Of a stretch of 5,585 bases of DNA, positions 1 through 5,585 are shown piece by piece. The notes under the pieces were generated by a model that worked only from the letters and a program-made list of their open reading frames with translations, had not been told where the DNA came from and did not search any database. A program made the position numbers and the translations under genes. The stretch is taken from contig JASEHA010000178.1 in assembly GCA_030018795.1 (NCBI GenBank), positions 1 through 5,585 on the forward strand, given 5' to 3'. Position 1 is the stretch's first letter. Every line of letters starts with the position of its first letter. The stretch is from a bacterium (GTDB lineage Bacteria; UBA9089; CG2-30-40-21).

Positions 1-2
1 CC

Positions 3-41
3 CAGACCAGAATCACCAAGGCTTCCCTTGTTGAAATGTAA
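3..41 (+). CDS. Possible 3' end of an upstream gene (partial)
   Basis: One forward frame is open from the window edge and ends in TAA at 39-41, three bases before the cooS Shine-Dalgarno. It would encode a C-terminus reading QTRITKASLVEM. This spacing is typical of a tightly packed operon, so an upstream co-transcribed gene is plausible. The other two forward frames also stay open for 10 to 14 codons before closing (TGA at 32-34, TAG at 43-45), so the frame choice is a guess from amino-acid plausibility only. Twelve residues are not enough to name a family. Confidence 0.25.
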   Translation, partial: QTRITKASLVEM

Positions 42-56
42 GTAGGAGGAGGAATT

Positions 57-1985
57 ATGTTTGAAGAAAAAACTGTTTGTCCAGCAACGCAATTGATGCT
101 GCAAAAGGCAAAGGATGAAAATATCAAGACATGCTTTGACCGGGTAAGTGATCAAAAGGGATGTCCCTTTGGTGAGAAAGGGGGATGCTGTCGAGTTTGC
201 AGTACCGGTCCATGTAGAATATCACCCAAAAAGGCTGATGAGGAAACAGGGCTTTGTGGTGCTTCAGCAGATATTATTGCAGCAAAAAACTTTGTACGCA
301 TGATTGCAGTCGGCGCAGCTGCACACTCTGACCATGGCCGGGGCGTGACAGAGGTGCTGTTGTTAGCAGCTAAGGGGAAGATTCCCGGCTATACAATAAA
401 AGATACCAAAAAACTCTTGATGCTCGCTGAGGTATTTGATGTTCCAACTGAGGATAGAAAGGTAGAAGATATTGCCATTGAGCTGGCAGAGAAGTGTCTG
501 AATGAGTTTAGCAAGGATGAACCGCTTACCTTCCTGAAAAAGGCACCAGCAAGCAGGCAAGCTTTGTGGAAAGAAAAGGGTATTGCCCCAAGAGGGATTG
601 ACAAGGAAGTGGTTGAGTCCATGAGCATGACCTTGATGGGAAACTCTAATGATTATAAAGAGATTATGAATGCCGGCACCCGTGCTGCACTTGCTGATGG
701 CTGGGGCGGCTCTATGATTGCTACTGAGCTTCAAGATGTCTTGTTTGGCACACCAAAACCACTTCGGTCTAAGGTAAACTTAGGTGTTCTCAAAAAGGAT
801 GAGGTAAATATCATTGTTCATGGACATGAGCCGCTTCTTTCTGAGATAATCGTTATGGTGGCAAAGCAGCAGGATATGATTGATTATGCTAAAAAACACG
901 GTGCCAAGGGCATTAATATTGCAGGTATATGCTGCACTGCTAATGAGGTCTTGATGCGTCATGGGGTTCCGCTTGCCGGCAACTTTATCCAGCAGGAATT
1001 GGCTATCATTACCGGTGCTGTTGAGGCAATGGTGGTTGATGTCCAGTGTGTGTTCCAGAGCCTGCCCCAGATAGCTCAATGTTATCATACAAAGGTTATT
1101 ACCACTAACCGAAGGGCAAAGATACCTGGAGCAACTCATATTGAGTTCGATGAACACGACGCTGTAAAATCTGCTACTGAAATTATTCGCCTTGCTATTG
1201 AAAATTACCCAAAGAGGGATAATATCAAGGTTGATATCCCTGATGAGGCAATTTCCCTGGTAGCAGGATTCTCCCATGAAACGGTAAATCATATGCTGGG
1301 TGGCTCATTTCGTGCCTCTTATAGACCCTTGAATGATGCCATTATTGATGGCAGGATACGGGGTGTGGTCGGCATAGTTGGGTGTAATAATCCAAGGGTC
1401 CGGCATGATGATATTCATATTACCTTAGCCAAAGAATTAATCGCTAAAGATGTGCTTGTTGTTTCAACAGGTTGTGCGGCTATGGCATTTGGAAAGGCAG
1501 GCTTGCTGCTCCCAGAGGCAGCAAAATATGCAGGACCTGGACTTGCTGAAATATGCGAGACAGTTGGTATCCCGCCAGTGCTTCACTGTGGAAGCTGTGT
1601 AGATAACTCAAGGCTGCTGATTGCCTTAAGTGAGATAGCAGGCATAGGCGGATTGGGTGATGATATTGGAGGGCTTCCTGCTTGCGGGTGTGCCCCTGAA
1701 TGGATGAGTGAAAAGGCCATTGCCATTGGACAGTACTTTGTTGCCTCTGGTGCACCGGTATTGTTTGGTGTAGGTTTTCCCATTACAGGCTCTGGCATGA
1801 AAGAGCTGTTGTTTGAAAAATATTGGGATGAGTATACTGCTTTATGGGCAGTTGAACCTGACCCGATTAAACAAGCAGAAATACTTGTTAAATGGATTGA
1901 TAATGCCCGTGAAAAACTGGGTATAAAAGAAAGACCGGCAAGGATATTGTATGATATGGCTATGAGGAGGGAGTTGAAGTTTTAG
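57..1985 (+). CDS. cooS/acsA: Ni-Fe carbon monoxide dehydrogenase catalytic subunit (CODH of CODH/ACS)
   Basis: This cytoplasmic enzyme interconverts CO2 and CO and, next to acsB, supplies CO for acetyl-CoA synthesis. The protein is 642 aa, normal for the family. Ligands visible by position: D-cluster Cys36 and Cys44; B-cluster Cys45, Cys48, Cys53, Cys67; C-cluster His257, Cys293, Cys331, Cys443, Cys473, Cys514. Cys292 in GICCTANE matches the cysteine reported as essential and persulfide-forming in Moorella CODH. Lys553 in the SEKA motif matches the active-site lysine. D- and B-cluster spacing agrees exactly with Moorella thermoacetica (offset 23) and Carboxydothermus CODH II (offset 3), as recalled. 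Oddities: only the first two relay histidines (His90, His93) are present; the next two positions are Gly96 and Glu99. Extra cysteines occur at 511, 543 and 545. The start is ATG 57 because AGGAGGAGG at 44-52 lies 4 bases upstream and the N-terminus reaches the conserved CPAT motif. The ACS-linked role is inferred from acsB 1.2 kb downstream. Confidence 0.97.
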   Translation: MFEEKTVCPATQLMLQKAKDENIKTCFDRVSDQKGCPFGEKGGCCRVCSTGPCRISPKKADEETGLCGASADIIAAKNFVRMIAVGAAAHSDHGRGVTEVLLLAAKGKIPGYTIKDTKKLLMLAEVFDVPTEDRKVEDIAIELAEKCLNEFSKDEPLTFLKKAPASRQALWKEKGIAPRGIDKEVVESMSMTLMGNSNDYKEIMNAGTRAALADGWGGSMIATELQDVLFGTPKPLRSKVNLGVLKKDEVNIIVHGHEPLLSEIIVMVAKQQDMIDYAKKHGAKGINIAGICCTANEVLMRHGVPLAGNFIQQELAIITGAVEAMVVDVQCVFQSLPQIAQCYHTKVITTNRRAKIPGATHIEFDEHDAVKSATEIIRLAIENYPKRDNIKVDIPDEAISLVAGFSHETVNHMLGGSFRASYRPLNDAIIDGRIRGVVGIVGCNNPRVRHDDIHITLAKELIAKDVLVVSTGCAAMAFGKAGLLLPEAAKYAGPGLAEICETVGIPPVLHCGSCVDNSRLLIALSEIAGIGGLGDDIGGLPACGCAPEWMSEKAIAIGQYFVASGAPVLFGVGFPITGSGMKELLFEKYWDEYTALWAVEPDPIKQAEILVKWIDNAREKLGIKERPARILYDMAMRRELKF

Positions 1986-1991
1986 TTGTAG

Positions 1992-2156
1992 GAATGGTCA
2001 CGAGAGAAAAAGGTGTTTCATAATTTTTTGACAAAATTAACAAAATTAGGGGTAATTGAATCAGATTTAGAAAACGGAAGGGGTGCCTACCGATTTGTTA
2101 ATGAGATCTATCCAGTTTATATCTGGATGGAGTCTGAAGGTTCGAAGAAAAAGTAA
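1992..2156 (+). pseudogene. C-terminal remnant of an ATPase/winged-helix type protein
   Basis: A frame open from just after an in-frame TAG (1989-1991) to TAA at 2154-2156 encodes 54 residues that read like a genuine protein end. It contains a helix-like stretch FLTKLTKLGVIES, then an acidic/Gly turn (DLENGRG), then AYRFVNEIYPVYIWM and a lysine-rich tail. The layout (LxxLxxLGVIE, turn, Y+F, hydrophobic-aromatic end) resembles the winged-helix C-terminus of archaeal-type AAA ATPases (PF01637-like), but this is a family impression and not a computed match. There is no in-frame ATG and no good Shine-Dalgarno. GTG 2013 or TTG 2028 could only give a tiny protein. The frame begins within 7 bases of the cooS stop, so the rest of the gene is missing. 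A small functional protein started at GTG 2013 is the alternative. Confidence 0.5.
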
Positions 2157-2201
2157 AAAATGTTGTGTGTCAAAAATGGCTTCCATAGATGAGGGAAATT
2201 T

Positions 2202-2417
2202 ATGCTTTTTCATGTTACATGTGAATATGCTGAAGATGGTTGGTTTGTCGTTGAATGTCTATCGCTTCCGGGATGTGTTTCTCAAGGAAAAGACGAAAAA
2301 GAAGCTCTTGAGAATATTAAGGAAGCAATTATTGCATGGTTATGGGCTGAAGATCAAAAAGCCATAGAGGCATTATCTCGACAGCCAAAGTATCAGCCTA
2401 TAGTCGTAGCGGTATAA
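2202..2417 (+). CDS. hicB: HicB-family antitoxin, short form
   Basis: Predicted antitoxin of a HicAB type II toxin-antitoxin pair; it would bind and neutralise the HicA RNase encoded 2 bases downstream. The 71-aa protein has the HicB partial RNase H-like core: an N-terminal strand (LFHVTCEYAEDGWFVVEC, residues 2-19), the SLPGCVSQGKDEKEALENIK segment (21-40) and the following helix EAIIAWLWAE (41-50). It ends after a short tail (PKYQPIVVAV) and has no C-terminal ribbon-helix-helix or HTH domain, so DNA-binding autoregulation by HicB itself is not evident. The start is ATG 2202 with GAGGG at 2191-2195 six bases upstream. The antitoxin-first order reverses the classical hicA-hicB order but is common among hicBA pairs. 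Local GC is about 40%, below the flanking CODH/ACS genes. Confidence 0.87.
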   Translation: MLFHVTCEYAEDGWFVVECLSLPGCVSQGKDEKEALENIKEAIIAWLWAEDQKAIEALSRQPKYQPIVVAV

Positions 2418-2419
2418 AT

Positions 2420-2641
2420 ATGGGCAAATTGAGCAATATCTCTGGTAAGGAAGCAGCTAAAGTTTTTCAAAAAATGGGTTGGCAGCCAATTGGTCAGGTT
2501 GGAAGTCACTTAGTGATGGTTAAAGCAGGTATAAGGGTTAATCTCTCTATTCCTCAACATAAGGAGTTATCTGTTGGTACACTCCGAGCTTTAATTCGTA
2601 ATGCTGGTTCTACTGTAGACCAATTTTTAGGGTTGCTATAA
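2420..2641 (+). CDS. hicA: HicA-family mRNA interferase toxin
   Basis: Predicted ribosome-independent mRNA-cleaving toxin with the small dsRBD-like HicA fold; it should inhibit translation when free of HicB. The 73-aa protein shows the family layout. An N-terminal SGKEAAKVFQKMGW helix (residues 8-21) leads to the catalytic GSH motif with His30, then a strand LVMVK. Next come a proline-containing IPQHKELSVGTLRALIRNAG segment (44-63) and a C-terminal helix VDQFLGLL. Length is typical and the catalytic histidine is present, so the toxin looks intact. ATG 2420 starts two bases after the hicB stop. No convincing Shine-Dalgarno precedes it, so translation is probably coupled to hicB, which would keep toxin output tied to antitoxin output (inference). 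The pair lies between cooS and the cbs-acsB block, an unusual place for a toxin-antitoxin module. Confidence 0.9.
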   Translation: MGKLSNISGKEAAKVFQKMGWQPIGQVGSHLVMVKAGIRVNLSIPQHKELSVGTLRALIRNAGSTVDQFLGLL

Positions 2642-2651
2642 TAAGGTTCAA

Positions 2652-2724
2652 GATATGCAAAGGTGTAAGGGCTCAATAGGTCGAGTATTTAACAACCTTG
2701 CTTTCACACTAACACTTTGATATT
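2652..2724. repeat. Imperfect inverted repeat in the hicA-cbs gap
   Basis: GATATGCAAAGGTGTAAG at 2652-2669 faces CTAACACTTTGATATT at 2709-2724. The reverse complement of the right arm, AATATCAAAGTGTTAG, matches the left arm at about 14 of 16 positions if two single-base gaps are allowed. The arms are about 40 bases apart. This could be the decayed ends of a small inserted element, a long weak stem in an mRNA, or an operator. The right arm ends three bases before the cbs Shine-Dalgarno. The rest of this 100-bp gap holds no gene. Confidence 0.35.
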
Positions 2725-2741
2725 ATGAGGAGGTTTAAAAC

Positions 2742-3137
2742 ATGCAATATGAAAAAGTTCTTGATGTTATGACTCGTGGGGTAATATCTGTTCATCTGGA
2801 TGATTCAGTACGCGTTGTAGCCCAAACATTGAACCAGAACAAGATACATGCTGTATCTGTGGTAACAAAAGATGGAGAGGTGGCTGGGGTAATCTCTGAG
2901 ATAGATGTTATCGGTGCTATTGATGAAGATATTGATACCCTGAAGGCAGAGGATATCATGTGTTCTTCCTGTATCCGAACCATTACCCCGCAAAGCCCAT
3001 TGATAGAGGCAGCAAAGATGATGCGGACGATGAAATGTCATCGGTTATTGGTCATGGGCGAAGGATCAAGGGATGATGTGGCTGTAGGGGTATTGTCTGC
3101 AAGTGATATTGTCGCTGAAATGTCTAAGAAAAAATAG
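2742..3137 (+). CDS. Tandem CBS-domain (Bateman module) protein
   Basis: A 131-aa stand-alone CBS pair with no catalytic or DNA-binding domain attached. CBS1 spans about residues 6-61 and ends in GVISEIDVIGAI. CBS2 spans about 69-127 and ends in GVLSASDIVAEM. Each carries the Ser-x-x-Asp ribose-binding signature (Ser52/Asp55 and Ser119/Asp122), so binding of adenosine nucleotides or a related ligand is plausible; the actual ligand is not visible. Three cysteines stand out: a CSSC motif at 74-77 at the beginning of CBS2, and Cys99. The start is ATG 2742 with AGGAGG at 2728-2733, eight bases upstream. It lies 69 bases before acsB on the same strand, so a role in sensing energy or redox state for the CODH/ACS pathway is a reasonable inference from position. 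A general, pathway-independent CBS protein is the alternative. Confidence 0.9.
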   Translation: MQYEKVLDVMTRGVISVHLDDSVRVVAQTLNQNKIHAVSVVTKDGEVAGVISEIDVIGAIDEDIDTLKAEDIMCSSCIRTITPQSPLIEAAKMMRTMKCHRLLVMGEGSRDDVAVGVLSASDIVAEMSKKK

Positions 3138-3139
3138 CA

Positions 3140-3167
3140 GTAGAGACGCAAGATATTGCGTCTCTAC
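3140..3167. repeat. Perfect 12-bp palindrome with 4-base loop after the cbs gene
   Basis: GTAGAGACGCAA (3140-3151) and TTGCGTCTCTAC (3156-3167) are exact reverse complements around the loop GATA. The hairpin begins two bases after the cbs stop codon. It is followed only by AATTTTGTGG, a run of four T, so it is a weak candidate for an intrinsic terminator or attenuator. Palindromes of the form GTAGAGACGC...GCGTCTCTAC are, from memory, dispersed repeats in several bacterial genomes, so a mobile REP/MITE-like unit is at least as likely. Either way it would form a stable stem in a cbs-acsB transcript, 39 bases before the acsB start. Confidence 0.8.
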
Positions 3168-3206
3168 AATTTTGTGGTCAATAATTAATATTGGAGGTCT
3201 CGTAAT

Positions 3207-5417
3207 ATGTCGAAAATTATTGCATCTGCCGCAATCCGTGGAGCGTATAAGTTAGTCGATCGAGCTGAAAATGAGATTAAATCAGCTGTGGAGAAATTTG
3301 GCAAGGACAAGAAGGTTGAATTTCCCAATACAGCCTATTATCTGCCCATTATCTATGGGATGACCGGGATAGCTGTAAAAAAATTAGGGGATATGGATGA
3401 GGTGCTTGATATAGCTAAAGGGCTGCTGCCTCCACACCCATCAGATAGTGTCTGGCTACCTTATCTGGGCGGAACATTGGACGCTGGTATGGCAACGCTG
3501 TTTGTTGAGGAGATGATTGAGGCATTGAAGTACTTAGAAGAGCCTATTCCGTACCTGATTGCTTCGTCCCCAGATGAAAATAATCTCTGGATTGGGGCAG
3601 CAGATGATAAGATATTGCGAGAGCGAGGGATAGAATTTGTAGATGGGACTGCCCCAGGATTTGCAGCCTGTGTTGGCTCACTTCCTGATGCAGAGACTGC
3701 GGTAAAAATAGCTCAGGAGCTTCAGGAAAAAAGCCTTTATGTATTTATGTGTGCTGAGCATAATGGGAAATGTATGGCTGAACAGTTGAAAGAAAAGAAT
3801 ATCCAGATGGGGTGGGAAACAAGGCTGGTGCCGTTTGGACAGGATGTTACTGCAGCTGTTTTTGCCCTTGGGTTTGCTGCCAGGGCAGCCATGTCCTTTG
3901 GCGGGGTAAAACCAGGTGATTATAGAAGGATATTAATGTATAACCGCCATCGGGTCTTTGCCTTTGTCTTAGCCCTTGGTGAGGTTACAGACGAATGGTA
4001 TGCTACGGCTGCCGGTGCCATCAACTACGGCTTTCCAGTAATTGCTGATACAGATATACCTACCATTTACCCAAGAGGGATATGCCTCTATGAACATGTG
4101 GTGCCAAATATTTCACATGACGAGATGGTTGCAAAGGCGTTACAGGTCAGAGGATTAAAGATCGTTCATGTTAAGATAGACATCCCTGTTTCCTATGCCC
4201 CTGCCTTTGAGGGTGAGCGGATTAAGAAGGAGGATGTCTTTGTAGAGATGTGCGGCAGCAGAACAAAGAAACCCTCTTTTGAATTTGTAACCATGAAACC
4301 AACCGAAGAGGTAGAGGATGCCCGGGTAGAAGTGATTGGACATGATCTTGATGAGATAAAAGAGGGCGAAGTCTTATCACTGGGGATTGTTGTCGAGATA
4401 GCAGGGGCAAGGTTCCAAAAGGATTTTGAGCCTATCCTTGAGCGGCAGATACATAAATTTGTCAATGAGGCACAGGGCATCTGGCATGCAGGGCAGAGAG
4501 ATATTAATTGGGTCAGAATAAGTAAGGATGCATATAAAAAAGGATTCAGACTGCGACATTTTGGAAACATCCTTCATGCTAAGATTCATGAGGGATATTC
4601 AGGGATTGTGGATAAGGTTCAGGTAAAGATATATACAGATGAGGAAAAAGCAAGGGAATTATTGAACATAGCCAGAACATCCTATGTAGAAAGGGATGAG
4701 AGGACTGCTGGAATGACAGATGAGGGTGTAGATATATTCTATTCCTGTGCCCTCTGTCAATCCTTTGCCCCAACCCATGTTTGTATTGTTACCCCAGAAA
4801 GACAGGGGTTATGCGGCGCCTATAGCTGGCTTGATTGCAAGGCATCGTATGAGATAGACCCATATGGAGCCAACAAACCTGTTAAAAAGGGAGAGGTAAT
4901 CGACGAGAAAAAGGGTGCCTGGAAAGGGGTAAATGAGGCTATTGTCGCCTGTTCTCAAGGCAAGATAGAGCGAATGAATGCCTACACCATGATGGAAGAC
5001 CCCATGACCTCGTGCGGTTGTTTTGAATGTATCTCCTGCCTCCTGCCACTGTGCAATGGGATCATGACCGTGGACAGGGATTCAAGCATGATGACCCCAT
5101 GCGGGATGAAATTCTCTACCCTTGCCGGCTCTGTCGGCGGAGGCGTGCAGTCACCAGGGTTTATAGGCCACTCCAAGCTTTATATCTCCAGCAAGAAGTT
5201 CATCTCTGGAGATGGCGGACTTTTGAGGCTTACCTGGATGCCAAAAAACCTGAAGGAACAGCTTCGAGAAAAACTGGAAAAGTTATCAAAAGAGCTGGGT
5301 GTAGAAGGGTTTGTCGATATGATTGCCGATGAAACCATAGCCACAACACAGGAAGAGGTCTATGAGCATATGCAGAGGGTTGGACATCCAGCATTGAAGA
5401 TGGAGTCGATTGTGTAG
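3207..5417 (+). CDS. acsB: Acetyl-CoA synthase (CODH/ACS beta subunit, bacterial three-domain form)
   Basis: This enzyme makes acetyl-CoA from CO (from CooS), the methyl group of the corrinoid Fe-S protein and CoA, at the Ni-Ni-[4Fe-4S] A-cluster. It is 736 aa, against 729 in Moorella thermoacetica. Domain 1 (about 1-320, with TAYYLPII near 42-49) is the CODH-contacting Rossmann-type region missing from archaeal CdhC. Domain 2 (about 320-490) holds IWHAGQRDINW, with Trp426 matching the CoA-site tryptophan Trp418 of Moorella. Domain 3 (about 490-736) holds the A-cluster. The Fe-S ligands are Cys514, Cys517, Cys526 and Cys536; Cys517 also bridges to the proximal Ni, and Cys603-Gly-Cys605 bind the distal Ni. 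Every ligand sits at a constant +8 offset from the Moorella numbering, so the active site is intact. Phe520 matches Moorella Phe512. Extra cysteines at 608, 611 and 632 are noted separately. The start is ATG 3207 with GGAGG at 3193-3197, nine bases upstream. Confidence 0.98.
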   Translation: MSKIIASAAIRGAYKLVDRAENEIKSAVEKFGKDKKVEFPNTAYYLPIIYGMTGIAVKKLGDMDEVLDIAKGLLPPHPSDSVWLPYLGGTLDAGMATLFVEEMIEALKYLEEPIPYLIASSPDENNLWIGAADDKILRERGIEFVDGTAPGFAACVGSLPDAETAVKIAQELQEKSLYVFMCAEHNGKCMAEQLKEKNIQMGWETRLVPFGQDVTAAVFALGFAARAAMSFGGVKPGDYRRILMYNRHRVFAFVLALGEVTDEWYATAAGAINYGFPVIADTDIPTIYPRGICLYEHVVPNISHDEMVAKALQVRGLKIVHVKIDIPVSYAPAFEGERIKKEDVFVEMCGSRTKKPSFEFVTMKPTEEVEDARVEVIGHDLDEIKEGEVLSLGIVVEIAGARFQKDFEPILERQIHKFVNEAQGIWHAGQRDINWVRISKDAYKKGFRLRHFGNILHAKIHEGYSGIVDKVQVKIYTDEEKARELLNIARTSYVERDERTAGMTDEGVDIFYSCALCQSFAPTHVCIVTPERQGLCGAYSWLDCKASYEIDPYGANKPVKKGEVIDEKKGAWKGVNEAIVACSQGKIERMNAYTMMEDPMTSCGCFECISCLLPLCNGIMTVDRDSSMMTPCGMKFSTLAGSVGGGVQSPGFIGHSKLYISSKKFISGDGGLLRLTWMPKNLKEQLREKLEKLSKELGVEGFVDMIADETIATTQEEVYEHMQRVGHPALKMESIV

Positions 5418-5585
5418 TTGTTTAAGAAAGCAAGCAGACTGGGGCAAGGGGATAGCATCCCTGTCACCTGCCAGAGGAGCTTCCTTCTGCAGCTACATAC
5501 AATCCAATAAAGAATTTGACATAAACCTGGAATCGGCAAGTGCCTACAATCTAAAATGCCTAAGGCAAACAATAGGTTAAGATTG
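5418..5585. other. Non-coding stretch after acsB with two modest hairpins
   Basis: No convincing gene is visible here. Two stems stand close together: GGGGAT/ATCCCT around AGC (5448-5462, one G-T wobble) and CAGAGG/CTTCTG around a 6-base loop (5472-5489, one wobble). Neither is followed by a T-run, so neither is a standard intrinsic terminator. A flanking GGCA (5443-5446) could pair with TGCC (5469-5472) to enclose the first stem. A TTGACA occurs at 5516-5521 and a TACAAT at 5545-5550, but the 23-base spacing is too long for a sigma-70 promoter. An ATG at 5556 opens a 10-codon frame to the window edge without a Shine-Dalgarno, so it is not called. Confidence 0.4.

Noticed and set aside
780..1292. 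170-aa reverse-strand frame inside cooS
   Set aside because: It is antisense to the conserved C-cluster region, with no motif and no sensible start signal.
2028..2056. Perfect TTGACA followed at 17 bases by GGTAAT
   Set aside because: It lies inside the gene remnant frame and the -10 lacks the leading TA. In this AT-rich segment it is probably chance.
2211..2221. Small palindrome CATGTTACATG near the hicB start, considered as an operator
   Set aside because: The arms are only 5 bp and it is fully explained by HicB codons for residues 4-7.
2083..2367. 94-aa forward frame overlapping hicB
   Set aside because: It overlaps hicB in another frame, has no ribosome binding site or family features, and the HicB frame has clear homology features.
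2698..2726. Sigma-70-like promoter before the cbs gene: TTGCTT, 17 bases, TATTAT
   Set aside because: The -10 is good (5 of 6), but the -35 is weak (3 of 6), and the expected start point would fall on or inside the cbs Shine-Dalgarno.
4193..4570. 125-aa reverse-strand frame inside acsB
   Set aside because: It is antisense to a strongly conserved coding region and its composition is typical of a shadow frame.
5516..5550. TTGACA and TACAAT boxes after acsB
   Set aside because: The spacing is 23 bases, outside the usual 16-18 range.
5556..5585. ATG opening a frame to the window edge (MPKANNRLRL)
   Set aside because: Only 10 codons are visible, there is no Shine-Dalgarno and no recognisable motif.

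Overview
The window is part of a bacterial Wood-Ljungdahl (reductive acetyl-CoA) locus. It encodes both enzymes of the bifunctional CO dehydrogenase/acetyl-CoA synthase: the Ni-Fe CO dehydrogenase CooS/AcsA (57-1985) and the three-domain bacterial acetyl-CoA synthase AcsB (3207-5417). All recognised metal ligands are present in both. The host is therefore very probably a strict anaerobe that fixes CO2 or grows acetogenically, or runs the pathway in reverse. AcsB carries the N-terminal CODH-binding domain that archaeal CdhC lacks, so the locus is bacterial. The phylum cannot be fixed from the sequence. GC is about 48% in hand-counted samples of the two large genes.

Layout, all on the + strand: a short leader with the possible last codons of an upstream gene (1-56); cooS/acsA (57-1985); an AT-rich patch holding an apparent C-terminal remnant of an ATPase/winged-helix type gene (1992-2156); a HicB-HicA type II toxin-antitoxin pair (2202-2641); a 100-bp gap with an imperfect inverted repeat; a small tandem-CBS protein (2742-3137); a perfect 12-bp palindrome directly after its stop codon (3140-3167); acsB (3207-5417); and 168 bp of non-coding sequence with two modest hairpins and no recognised gene.

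CooS reduces CO2 to CO and AcsB condenses CO, a methyl group and CoA into acetyl-CoA. The methyl-branch and corrinoid partners (acsC, acsD, acsE and others) are not in this window. The CBS protein sits directly before acsB and is the best candidate here for a regulatory or adenylate-sensing partner, which is inference from position. The gene remnant plus hicBA looks like accessory DNA inserted between cooS and the cbs-acsB block. That insertion, the cysteine-bearing CBS protein, and the incomplete histidine proton-relay of CooS are the most unusual points.
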